Positions 24,583 to 32,246 of a DNA stretch of 39,827 bases are shown here, in pieces; the stretch's first letter is position 1, and the number at the start of each line of letters is the position of its first letter. The position numbers and the translations under genes are program-made. The stretch is from WACF01 sp040880205 (lineage in GTDB: Bacteria; Pseudomonadota; Gammaproteobacteria; Pseudomonadales; Cellvibrionaceae). The stretch spans positions 1 through 39,827 of the forward strand of contig JBBDIU010000045.1 of the NCBI GenBank assembly GCA_040880205.1. The letters run 5' to 3'. The notes under the pieces are model-generated. The model was not told where the DNA came from and searched no databases. It saw only the letters and a list, made by a program, of their open reading frames with translations.

Positions 24583-25190
24583 TCGTTCGCTGACAACGTC
24601 CAGTGGCGGGAGAACGCAAAGTTACGGTTCGATGAGGATTGGATTTGTGTGCTGGGCCAGAAGTCCGGTATTTACTGCTGTGACTCGCCGTGAACCCTTC
24701 CCTGGGGGCTCCTCGCCAGCATGACCGCCAGGGATGGCGGAAATGCACGTATTGCAGGAGCAAATACACGCCCCTGCTGTCGAGGGTCACATCAGCAAAC
24801 ACCGGACTCCTGTCTTCACGTTGAGTGCCATGCCCAAGAAGGACATAACGGAAGGTGGGAACGTCGCGGTGGAGTTTGGTACTGTGTATGGCATTTCGAA
24901 ACCCTCGATTCAGGGACGAAGCGAGGGAGCTACAAGGATGTATTCATGCGGTTTCGAAATGCCATACACAGTACCAAACGGGATGAGGGCACAGGTTTGG
25001 ATTCACCAAGAATACTGACCTTTTAAGGTCTCGAGGAGCCGATCCGGTTCCGTTAACGCCGCTTTGAGCGGCTCACAAAATAAAAGCCCCAGGTTTGCGG
25101 GGATGGTTACTTTGCAAACGCTAATTTACAAACTCGATTTCACACTAGCTATTTCAGAAAACTACGCAACCAAGTGACGACAAGAGCAAC
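24583..25190 (+). repeat. 608-bp intergenic repeat-like region with 30-bp inverted repeat and AGGA-loop hairpins
   Basis: No protein gene is supported. A perfect 30-bp inverted repeat has arms at 24874-24903 and 24950-24979 around a 46-nt spacer. Hairpins with GGA loops are CCGCC-AGGGAT-GGCGG (24725-24740, extended by GCAT/ATGC), GTATTGC-AGGA-GCAAATAC (24749-24767), CCCTCG...CGAGGG with AGGGA in the loop (24902-24927) and TAC-AAGGAT-GTA (24931-24942). The last matches the CsrA consensus RUACARGGAUGU at 11 of 12 positions. No T-run follows. GACCTTTTAAGGTC (25017-25030) is a perfect palindrome. The style resembles dispersed intergenic repeats of marine gammaproteobacteria (recollection, unchecked). 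Confidence 0.65.
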
Positions 25191-26306
25191 GTGACAACAA
25201 CAAGCACAACAAGCCGGCGCTGGGTCATCAAGATCGGCAGCGCCCTGCTCACCAACAATGGCCGGGGCCTGGATGTGGGGGCCATCGCTGCCTGGGTGGA
25301 ACAAATGGCCCAGTTGGAAAAGCGGGGCGTAGAGTTCGTGCTGGTCTCCTCCGGCGCGGTGGCGGCCGGCATGACCCGCCTGGGCTGGAGCAAACGCCCA
25401 CACGCCATTCACGAACTGCAAGCCGCCGCGGCCGTAGGGCAAATGGGTTTGATCCAGACTTACGAACAGGCCTTTCAAAAATACGGTCGCCATACCGCCC
25501 AGGTCCTGGTGGACCACGACGACCTGTCGAACCGCCAGCGCTATCTCAATGCCCGCTCTACGCTGCTAACGCTCCTGAAATTGGGCGTCGTGCCGGTGGT
25601 CAATGAAAACGACACGGTAGTGACCGATGAAATCCGCTTTGGCGACAACGACACCCTGGCGGCACTGATCGCCAACCTGGTGGACGCCGACACCCTGGTG
25701 ATCCTGACTGATCAGGAGGGAATGTACGACCAGGATCCGCGCCGCAATTCAGCGGCGACGTTGATCCGCCAGACCACGGTAAGCGATCCCCGGCTGAGCG
25801 CCATGGCGTCGGAAGGTGGCGAGTTGGGCCGCGGTGGCATGATCACCAAGGTGCGCGCCGCCAAACTGGCCGCTCGGTCCGGTGCCAACACAGTCATTGC
25901 CGGAGGGCGCCTGGAGAATGTGCTGCTGCAACTGGCCGAAGGCAAATCGGTGGGTACCCTGCTGACGTCGGAGCAGCAAGCCCAAGCCGCCCGCAAGCGC
26001 TGGCTGGCCGGGCAGTTGCAGGCCCGCGGCACCCTGCAATTGGATGCCGGTGCCGTAAAGGTGCTCACTGAGCAGGGCCGTAGTCTGTTGCCGGTGGGGG
26101 TCAAATCCTTGGACGGTGAATTCACCCGGGGCGACGTGGTCATCTGCGTGGACCCCAGCGGCCGCGAAATCGCCCGCGGCCTGGTCAACTACAACAGCGA
26201 GGAAGCCGCCAAGATCATCGGCCGCTCCAGCAAGCAGATCGAAACCCTGCTCGGCTATATGGACGACGAGGAACTGATCCATAGGGATAATTTGGTCCTC
26301 ACTTAG
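25191..26306 (+). CDS. proB: glutamate 5-kinase
   Basis: ProB phosphorylates glutamate to glutamyl 5-phosphate, the first step of proline synthesis. The 371-residue length is normal. The kinase domain shows RRWVIKIGSALLTNNGRG, VLVSSGAVAAGMTRLGW, VPVVNENDTVVTDEIRFGDN and GGMITKVRAAKLAARSG. The C-terminal PUA domain (about 280-365) ends near LLGYMDDEELIHRDNLVL. It starts with GTG and only a weak AAGAG-like site. It follows a 608-bp repeat-rich gap, so it is separately transcribed from obgE. A 21-bp palindrome overlaps its stop and a heptamer array starts 9 bp later. Confidence 0.96.
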   Translation: MTTTSTTSRRWVIKIGSALLTNNGRGLDVGAIAAWVEQMAQLEKRGVEFVLVSSGAVAAGMTRLGWSKRPHAIHELQAAAAVGQMGLIQTYEQAFQKYGRHTAQVLVDHDDLSNRQRYLNARSTLLTLLKLGVVPVVNENDTVVTDEIRFGDNDTLAALIANLVDADTLVILTDQEGMYDQDPRRNSAATLIRQTTVSDPRLSAMASEGGELGRGGMITKVRAAKLAARSGANTVIAGGRLENVLLQLAEGKSVGTLLTSEQQAQAARKRWLAGQLQARGTLQLDAGAVKVLTEQGRSLLPVGVKSLDGEFTRGDVVICVDPSGREIARGLVNYNSEEAAKIIGRSSKQIETLLGYMDDEELIHRDNLVLT

Positions 26307-26314
26307 TGAGGACC
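26294..26314 (+). repeat. palindrome overlapping the proB stop
   Basis: GGTCCTCACT and AGTGAGGACC are perfect inverted arms around one T, with the TAG stop at its centre. No T-run follows, so termination would need to be Rho-dependent or aided by the hairpin. Confidence 0.6.
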
Positions 26315-26441
26315 AGTCGCTAGTCTCTAGTCTCTAATCGCTAGTCAAAAGCGAACACAGGGCTTGCGCTTCGCTTAAGCCTGGGGCCAAATGCTTCCTA
26401 GCGACTAGCGACTAGCGACTAGCGACTAGCGACTAGCGACT
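26315..26441. repeat. heptamer arrays E and F in inverted orientation around a hairpin spacer
   Basis: Array E (26315-26349) reads AGTCGCT, AGTCTCT, AGTCTCT, AATCGCT, AGTCAAA on the plus strand. Array F (26400-26441) is six perfect AGCGACT units, that is AGTCGCT on the minus strand. The 50-bp spacer contains a CAGGGCTT/AAGCCTG stem. Array F ends 8 bp before the rpsT -35 element. Confidence 0.88.
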
Positions 26442-26449
26442 GGGACCTA

Positions 26450-26477
26450 TTGACTCTGTTGTGGAAACCGGCATAAT
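26450..26477 (+). promoter_or_regulatory. promoter of rpsT
   Basis: TTGACT (26450-26455), a 16-bp spacer and CATAAT (26472-26477) form a strong sigma-70 match. Start is expected near 26484, giving a leader of about 40 nt. Confidence 0.7.
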
Positions 26478-26524
26478 GTCGCGCCTCAATTTACCGATGA
26501 ATCGATTCGTTTCAGGAGCACTCA

Positions 26525-26791
26525 GTGGCCAATTTTCCCCAGTCCCGTAAGCGCGCCCGCCAGAATGACAAGGCCCGCAAGCACAACGCCAGCCTGCGTT
26601 CCATGGTCCGCACCTACATCAAAAAGGTGCTAGCCGCCATTGAGGCCAAGGACGTGGAAGCAGCCAAAGCGGCCTACACCCGGGCGGAGCCGGTCATCGA
26701 CCGCATCGCCGACAAGGGCATCATTCACAAAAACAAGGCCGCCCGCCATAAAAGCCGCCTGAGCGCCCAAATCAACAAACTCGCCGCTTAA
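26525..26791 (+). CDS. rpsT: 30S ribosomal protein S20
   Basis: S20 is a primary 16S rRNA binding protein. The 88-residue, highly basic product begins MANFPQSRKRARQNDKARKH and ends HKNKAARHKSRLSAQINKLA, both typical. Translation starts at GTG with AGGAG 7 nt upstream; a non-ATG start is common for rpsT and linked to its autoregulation in E. coli. The gene has its own promoter and terminator, so it is monocistronic. Confidence 0.98.
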   Translation: MANFPQSRKRARQNDKARKHNASLRSMVRTYIKKVLAAIEAKDVEAAKAAYTRAEPVIDRIADKGIIHKNKAARHKSRLSAQINKLAA

Positions 26792-26813
26792 ACGCGACTC
26801 GGTACTCGAAACA

Positions 26814-26855
26814 AAAAAGCCCCCTGGTGAGGATACGCCAGGGGGCTTTTTTTTT
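26814..26855 (+). terminator. intrinsic terminator of rpsT
   Basis: AAAAAGCCCCCTGG pairs with CCAGGGGGCTTTTT (14 bp) around the loop TGAGGATACG, followed by further T residues. The loop itself carries AGGA. The A-rich left arm could let it act in both directions. Confidence 0.93.
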
Positions 26856-26877
26856 GCTCGGCGCCCGGACACACTCT

Positions 26878-26995
26878 GTCTCACGTCTCACCTGTTCGTC
26901 CCCGCCCAGCCGCGCAATGCTGCCCCGTGCCTATGCCGATACAACGGAGCATTTCACCATTCACCATTCACCATTCACCGTCTCTCACGTCTCAC
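26878..26995 (-). repeat. heptamer arrays I and J around a GC-rich core, overlapping the pdsS end
   Basis: On the minus strand, pdsS runs out through CGTGAGA-type units, then four GGTGAAT/GGTGAAA units (26979 down to 26952). A GC-rich core with the 14-mer CAGCCGCGCAATGC (26907-26920) follows, then two more GTGAGAC units (26891-26878). Unit types and core match the element between manB and pgi. The pdsS TGA stop (26985-26987) lies within the array. Confidence 0.8.
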
Positions 26996-29027
26996 GTCCC
27001 GGAAGATCGACAGTAAATCTAACCCCGCTGCCATCTGGCAGATTGGACGGGGTTACGCTTCCGCCATGAAAATCGACAATCAACCGAACGATATATAGGC
27101 CGAGGCCCAGGTGGGTTTTGTCGCTGGTGTCCCGCACCGACACCAGGCTGTCGAATAGCTGGCCTTGCATATGTTGTGGCAGCGGTGGCCCGGTGTTGGA
27201 GACACTGAGAACAAAACGGTTTTTTTGCGGGGAAAGTGCCACCGTAATTTTTCCGTCCGGCGGGCAGAAATCCACGGCGTTGTCCACCAGCTTGTCGAGC
27301 ATCTGTACGATCAAATCCGGTGAGCCCCTGAACCGGTAATCGCTCTCCGCCGGCGCGATGTCCAGCTCAAACTGTGTGCCAGCGTAAGTCGCGCGATAGG
27401 CGGTGATCAATTCGGTTAGCAAGTCACCGAGTGAAAATATTTCAGTTTGCGCTTGCTGAATGCTTTCTTCCATGCGATTGGCGGAACTCATGGCGTTGAG
27501 AATCGTGGATAGCCGCTGCGACGCTTCGCGGGCGCGCTGCACGTACTGACTGGCATCCTTGTCGAGCTTTTGATGGCCCAGATTTTCCAAAGACGAGGTC
27601 ATTACCGCCAGCGGGGTGCGCAATTCATGAGATAGTTTGCTGGATAGCGTCCGAAGGTAATCGGTGTAATCCCGCAGGCGCGACAAGAGGCGACCATAAC
27701 CGCGGGTGAGATCGCCGATTTCATCCTTGGCCCGCGAATTCAAAAAATCCGGTTTTATTTTTCCATCGTCGCCAACCGCTGTGTCGGCAGCGCGGTTTAA
27801 ACGGCGAATCCGAAACGATAGCCATGAGGCGTAGGCCAGCAAACCAAAACCCGCAAAGCCCGTTGCCAACAATGTATAAAGAAACAATTGGTTGAAGGCG
27901 GCATTGGTTTCCGCCAGCAGCGAATCGGTGCTTTGCTCTACCGCCACCGCACCGATGATGATGTTGTCCGTTTTAATGGGCCTTGCAACGCGTCCCACCC
28001 GTTGATTGCCGTGTTGGTACCAGCCGATCGCCGTTTCATCGCGTAGGGCAGCGTCAATTTCACTGCTGTTCATGCGGCCGTTGCGGCGGGCGTCGGTCAG
28101 GGATGGAAAGTTCTCGTTCCCGATGGCCAAGCGATACAGCCAGGCCAATAGTGGGTTGTCTTCCTCCGCGTTACCGTCTTCCGGAGCGCTGGACAGCGTG
28201 CCCGCTTGGGCGAGCAGCCACTGATGAGCGTTGACCACTGAAATGCGCAAGGTATCGTCGGCGTAGCGGGTGAGAATGCTTTCCAAATCAGCCGAAGGCT
28301 GTATCCAGGGGGCCGGGTAATCGATCGGGTTGAAGCTTCCCACTTGCCAGGGTCCAGCGGAATTGTGAAAGTAAAAATCCAGTCCCTGCGTCGCAAGCCG
28401 CATGGGAACTTGCAGCTCGACTTCGTAACCGGTCCCGGTTTCCCGCCATTCGCCCCGGATGCGATGCTCCTGGCGGATGCTGCCGCTGTCGTTGAGATAA
28501 CGGGCAATGATGTTACCGGTCCCGCCGGCGCGAAACACATACTCTTTGAGGTCGAAAGCGTTTGTCAGGGCGCGCAGTACCAGGTGATCGCCACTGGCAA
28601 CGCCGGCTTGCTGTGGGTTGTGGTGATCGAGAATCTGGTCGCCGACGGAAAAGTACAAATAAATCGTGTCCTGATACCAGCCGGCGTAACTGTGTAGCGT
28701 GAACTCCGGGTGTTGGGAGTCGCTGAACTTTTCCGCCGCGATACCCAGTGATCGCCACTCTTCGTCGTAACCATCCACAATGGCGGGGTTGCGCAAGGGA
28801 TGTAAATAGGTTTGCTGGCGCGCGTTGTAGACGGCGGGATGTGACGGCAGGGCAATGGCGGATGCTTCGCTGCTCATGCGTGCGGCCACCGCCTGGGCGC
28901 TGGCCGCCAAGGCCTTTACCTGGCCATCGCGCAGGGCTTTTTCCATTTGCCGGATGTATTGGCAGCCCGCCCAAGGCAAACTCAGAATAAACAAGCTGAC
29001 GAAAAGTAGTTGCCGGCGCAAGCGCAT
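26985..29027 (-). CDS. pdsS: Pds-type sensor histidine kinase (dedicated sortase system)
   Basis: The 680-residue membrane kinase has an N-terminal membrane segment (about 6-21) and a periplasmic region resembling a CBM9-like carbohydrate-binding fold (about 75-225, with VDGYDEEWRSLG). A second membrane segment is at 381-403. A HAMP-like linker, the phospho-accepting His467 in LSSKLSHELRTPLAVM, and an ATPase domain with N583 in DKLVDNAVDF and the G box HLGLGLYIV complete it. This arrangement fits the histidine kinase of the proteobacterial dedicated sortase system. The pdsR stop lies 23 bp upstream, so the two are co-transcribed. The last codons and stop (RET-stop) lie in a heptamer array. 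The sortase itself is not nearby. Confidence 0.85.
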   Translation of the reverse strand: MRLRRQLLFVSLFILSLPWAGCQYIRQMEKALRDGQVKALAASAQAVAARMSSEASAIALPSHPAVYNARQQTYLHPLRNPAIVDGYDEEWRSLGIAAEKFSDSQHPEFTLHSYAGWYQDTIYLYFSVGDQILDHHNPQQAGVASGDHLVLRALTNAFDLKEYVFRAGGTGNIIARYLNDSGSIRQEHRIRGEWRETGTGYEVELQVPMRLATQGLDFYFHNSAGPWQVGSFNPIDYPAPWIQPSADLESILTRYADDTLRISVVNAHQWLLAQAGTLSSAPEDGNAEEDNPLLAWLYRLAIGNENFPSLTDARRNGRMNSSEIDAALRDETAIGWYQHGNQRVGRVARPIKTDNIIIGAVAVEQSTDSLLAETNAAFNQLFLYTLLATGFAGFGLLAYASWLSFRIRRLNRAADTAVGDDGKIKPDFLNSRAKDEIGDLTRGYGRLLSRLRDYTDYLRTLSSKLSHELRTPLAVMTSSLENLGHQKLDKDASQYVQRAREASQRLSTILNAMSSANRMEESIQQAQTEIFSLGDLLTELITAYRATYAGTQFELDIAPAESDYRFRGSPDLIVQMLDKLVDNAVDFCPPDGKITVALSPQKNRFVLSVSNTGPPLPQHMQGQLFDSLVSVRDTSDKTHLGLGLYIVRLIVDFHGGSVTPSNLPDGSGVRFTVDLPGRET

Positions 29028-29050
29028 ATTAAATGGAGACCATCGGCAAT

Positions 29051-29746
29051 TTAATCCGTGCCGGACCAGCGATAACCCATGCCATAAGCCGTTTGCAGTG
29101 CATCAAAACTTTCATCGATTTGCTGGAATTTTTTGCGGATTCTTTTTATGTGGGAGGTAATCGAATTATCATCCAGTACCACGTTGGCGGCGTCCATCAA
29201 TTGCTGGCGATTTTTCACATGGCCCGGCCGTTTTGCCAGGGCGTGTACAATCCAAAACTCCGTTACCGTTAAGTCGATGGGGGTCTCCCCCCACTGGGCC
29301 ACCATCCTGTCCAGGTTCAATAGCAGCGGGCCGCGTTGAATCTCCTCGTCGGGCTGTGCCGGTCTTTGCAAGGCATCGATGCGGCGAAACAGCGCGACGA
29401 TTCGGGCCAGCATGTGGGGCTGGCTGATGTCCTTGGTCAGATAGTCATCCGCGCCCAGGCGCAAGCCGGAAATCGCGTCCAGTTCGCTGTCCCGCGCGGT
29501 CAGGAATATGATGGGCAGATTGGGCGCCATGGACCGCAGTTCGCGACACAGGTCAAAGCCGCCTTCGACCTCGTCCTCCAGCCCCACATCAATTACCGCC
29601 AGGTCCGGCAATTTTAGCTGAAAAGCCGCCAGCGCCTCGGGGCGATTACTGTACAGTTTGACCCGATAGCCTTGCCGGCTTAGGGCGTCGCGGTAGTTGG
29701 CGGCCAAGGCCGCTTCGTCTTCGACAACGGCGATTTCTCTTTTCAT
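29051..29746 (-). CDS. pdsR: Pds-type response regulator (OmpR-like)
   Basis: The 231-residue regulator has a receiver domain with phospho-accepting Asp53 in LAVIDVGLEDE, the acidic pair in IAVVEDEAALA, and the conserved ARDSELDAISGLRLGADDYLTK segment. A winged-helix output domain (about 135-228) follows, with LTVTEFWIVHALAKRPG and GMGYRWSG. The start MKREIAVVEDEAAL is clear; longer frames upstream run through an intergenic terminator. It matches the response regulator of the proteobacterial dedicated sortase system and pairs with pdsS just downstream. Targets are unknown; pdsO, immediately upstream, is the obvious candidate. Confidence 0.87.
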   Translation of the reverse strand: MKREIAVVEDEAALAANYRDALSRQGYRVKLYSNRPEALAAFQLKLPDLAVIDVGLEDEVEGGFDLCRELRSMAPNLPIIFLTARDSELDAISGLRLGADDYLTKDISQPHMLARIVALFRRIDALQRPAQPDEEIQRGPLLLNLDRMVAQWGETPIDLTVTEFWIVHALAKRPGHVKNRQQLMDAANVVLDDNSITSHIKRIRKKFQQIDESFDALQTAYGMGYRWSGTD

Positions 29747-29860
29747 GGTCCTAGCCTCTGGGGAGAACGTTAGCATACACGACGCGGGAGATCTTTGGGG
29801 CTGTACCGACTTGTCAGCACCAAACGGAGCAGGAACCACTGAACCTCCATCCGAACTAGC

Positions 29861-29887
29861 AAAAAAGCCCGACGCAGGGCGTCGGGC
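29861..29887 (-). terminator. intrinsic terminator of pdsO
   Basis: On the minus strand GCCCGACGC and GCGTCGGGC form a perfect 9-bp stem with a 3-nt loop, followed by six T residues. It separates pdsO from pdsRS. Confidence 0.9.
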
Positions 29888-29921
29888 AAGAGGGCTCACA
29901 GGAGCGAGGAGAGAGCAGGTC

Positions 29922-30614
29922 TTAATGAGCCTGGACCAGCGAATTCGCCACCAGAGGATTGAAAATTTCAATGTCCACCCGGCGTTCCATGGCGTAAGCT
30001 TCGTAGTCCCCCTTGGGCGCCATGGATTTGTCGGCGCCAAAGGCCCGGCGTTCAATGCGATAGTTGTCGACACCCGCATTTTTCAGTGCGGCCTGCACCG
30101 CCTGGGCGCGATGGTCGGACAATACATTGTTGTATTCATCGGTACCGCGGGGGTCGGCGTAGCCGGTCAAGCGCACGGACAGGCCAGGATGCTGCTGCAG
30201 AAACTTGGCGAGTGCGCCAACCCGTGCCTCACCCCTTTCGGTGAGTTGGTCCGCGCCGGTGTGAAAAAGGATCTGAAACTCCAACTTGTCCAGCGCCAGT
30301 TGCGACAGTTTGCCTACTTTTGCGTCCGCTTGTGCTAATTGAGTCTGTAATTCCGCTACTTGCATTTTATTCTCCGCCAGTTCCAGTTCAGTAAATTGAG
30401 CGTTGTCCGCTGTTTTGATTTGCTCGCCCAGGTAGGCGCCACCGATGGCGCCGAGGATAAAGCCCAGAGGTCCGCCGGCCACGGCTCCGGTAATCGCCGC
30501 GGTGGAAAACACGGCGCCCTGCTTGAGGGTCGTGGCCTTTTCGCCGGCGGTGGCCGGTACTGTTGCCGAGGTACTGGCAAGGGCGATGCTGGTGATCAGT
30601 AGAAGTTTTTTCAT
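29922..30614 (-). CDS. pdsO: Pds-type OmpA family protein
   Basis: The 230-residue protein has a signal peptide (MKKLLLITSIALASTSATVPATAG). A glycine-zipper segment, ITGAVAGGPLGFILGAIGG, could insert in the outer membrane. A predicted coiled coil (about 74-105) and a C-terminal OmpA peptidoglycan-binding domain (about 110-220) with LTGYADPRGTDEYN and LSDHRAQAVQAAL follow. This order matches the OmpA family protein of proteobacterial sortase systems. GGAG lies 7 nt before the start. It has its own terminator and is divergent from the gene at 31072. The usual neighbours, a sortase and its LPXTG-type target, are absent on both sides. Confidence 0.86.
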   Translation of the reverse strand: MKKLLLITSIALASTSATVPATAGEKATTLKQGAVFSTAAITGAVAGGPLGFILGAIGGAYLGEQIKTADNAQFTELELAENKMQVAELQTQLAQADAKVGKLSQLALDKLEFQILFHTGADQLTERGEARVGALAKFLQQHPGLSVRLTGYADPRGTDEYNNVLSDHRAQAVQAALKNAGVDNYRIERRAFGADKSMAPKGDYEAYAMERRVDIEIFNPLVANSLVQAH

Positions 30615-30863
30615 CGTGGTCTCCCGAGGTATGTACATTCCTTTGCATTGAGTGTCGATGTGTTGCATTTCGTGCGTGTTCGCTTATTCGTCAAGGCCCC
30701 TTTGCCTTGAGATCCAGTAAACAACCGAAGCGGGCTCGTGGCGTGGCGCGAAATGGCCAATGTGCCGATCAATTGTGGCGAAATATGGCGGGGGATCAGG
30801 CGCCCGTGAGAGCGACGCTCACTTGTCGGCCGGAGTAGGGAGGGGTAAAGTAAACGCTCGGTT

Positions 30864-31050
30864 GCGCTATTAACCCGGCAATTAAGATTGTCGGGTTAAT
30901 AGCGCGGTACAGGGATGTACCGCCACTGGCCATAGGCCATAGGCCAGCGCGAGCCCTTGGAATATCAGCAAGTTCGCGTACTTGCGCCAGTATTTCAAGG
31001 GCGACAATCAAATAGATCATGGACGATATATTGGATTGCCAGGCCAATAG
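30864..31050. repeat. MITE-like hairpin repeat, copy 2
   Basis: This copy is about 187 bp in the same orientation as copy 1. Its left end is a perfect 14-bp inverted repeat, GCGCTATTAACCCG (30864-30877) with CGGGTTAATAGCGC (30892-30905). Next come GCGGTAC-AGGGAT-GTACCGC (30904-30923) and CTGGCC-ATA-GGCCAG with an extra ATAGGCC unit. The long stem is shorter and less perfect than in copy 1. Terminal repeats are CTATTAACCCGGCAAT and ATTGCCAGGCCAATAG. The right end lies 21 bp before the next gene start. Confidence 0.85.
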
Positions 31051-31071
31051 ACAGACAATAAGAGACGAAAA

Positions 31072-32109
31072 ATGACTACTTTTACATCCACTGTTTCCAG
31101 CACCTGCTTGTTCATCGGTTTAGTCGCCAGCGCGTGGGCGGCAGCGAACGACTACGAACCGCCGCGTACGCCGGATGGCAAACCCAGTTTGCAAGGGATA
31201 TGGACTAACGTTTCGGTAACCGATCTACAGCGCAAGGAGGGCGTCGACAAACTGGTGCTAACCCCGCAAGAGGCAGCGGAAATCGAGGGCCGTGATTTTT
31301 ACAACATACGCATTAGAGAAGACGCCAAACCCAATAGTGAAGAGGAAAGTAACACACTACTGGACGGCAGCGACTTGCTCTCCGGCGGCGGCTATAACGC
31401 CTTCTGGGTTGACCCCGGCGAAACCCATGGGGTGGTTAAGGGAGAAATCCGTTCATCCTGGATTATTGATCCCGCCGATGGGCGCATTCCATTTTCCGAA
31501 CAGGGCCGGGCGAAACTGGCGGAACGACGCGCCGAACGCGAACGCAGCAACGATGGGCCGGAAGGCAGAACCTTATCGGATCGCTGTTTGATTGGTTTTG
31601 GCGGCACTGGCGGGCCGCCCATGCTTAACGTGCTCTACAACAACACCTATCAAATCGTCCAAACCCCGGACCACATCATGATACTGGTGGAGATGGTGCA
31701 TGATGCGCGCATTATTCCCATCGGCGACCAGCATCGGCCCGAGGAACTCTACCAATGGTTGGGTGATTCGGTGGCTCATTGGGAAGGTGATACGTTGGTG
31801 GTGGAGACCGTCAACTGGAATCCATGGCAGGGCCGCCGCGGCCCTGTATATATGTCGGAAAAAGGCAAAGTCGTCGAGCGCTTTACCCGCTATTCCGATA
31901 ACGAAATTCTGTATGAATTCACGGTGGAAGACCCCGAGTACTATTCCCAGGTCTGGCACGGCGAAATGACTTTCATCGAAAACGAAGGGCCGGTGTACGA
32001 ATACGCTTGTCATGAAGGGAATATCGCCCTGCCGGGTATTTTGCAAGGTGCGAGGGTGCAGGAAGCGCGTGGGGAAGTAGTTACGGGAACGGAAGGAGAC
32101 GAGGAATAG
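31072..32109 (+). CDS. uncharacterised exported protein
   Basis: I do not recognise a named family for this 345-residue protein. It begins with a signal peptide (hydrophobic TCLFIGLVASAWAAA, cleavage near AAA/ND), so it is probably periplasmic. The mature start, PPRTPDGKPSLQGIWTNVSV, is of a type seen in many secreted hypothetical proteins of gammaproteobacteria. A Trp- and Asp/Glu-rich C-terminal half (VAHWEGDTLVVETVNWNPWQ, FTVEDPEYYSQVWHGEMTF) suggests a beta-rich fold. No sortase motif or C-terminal LPXTG anchor is present, so it does not replace the missing Pds sortase or target. A MITE-like repeat lies just upstream, possibly within its promoter region. Confidence 0.75.
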   Translation: MTTFTSTVSSTCLFIGLVASAWAAANDYEPPRTPDGKPSLQGIWTNVSVTDLQRKEGVDKLVLTPQEAAEIEGRDFYNIRIREDAKPNSEEESNTLLDGSDLLSGGGYNAFWVDPGETHGVVKGEIRSSWIIDPADGRIPFSEQGRAKLAERRAERERSNDGPEGRTLSDRCLIGFGGTGGPPMLNVLYNNTYQIVQTPDHIMILVEMVHDARIIPIGDQHRPEELYQWLGDSVAHWEGDTLVVETVNWNPWQGRRGPVYMSEKGKVVERFTRYSDNEILYEFTVEDPEYYSQVWHGEMTFIENEGPVYEYACHEGNIALPGILQGARVQEARGEVVTGTEGDEE

Positions 32110-32246
32110 CCGGTTTTGCTTTCAGTAGATCCTGAATGCGGTTCCGATAGGCCCACCCCACTGGCAAACGGCAGCTTGCGCGGATTTTTTCTTTGGTTTA
32201 TCGGCACCGCTCCGAAAATTGTTGCAGCCGCTTGGAAGAACCTATC

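Noticed and set aside
24721..25026. Two overlapping frames of 94-101 codons before proB
   Set aside because: Both run through the perfect 30-bp inverted repeat and hairpins, so the open frames are explained by structured repeat DNA.
29747..30079. N-terminal extension of the PdsR frame
   Set aside because: It crosses the pdsO terminator and part of pdsO; the receiver domain begins at the ATG at 29746.
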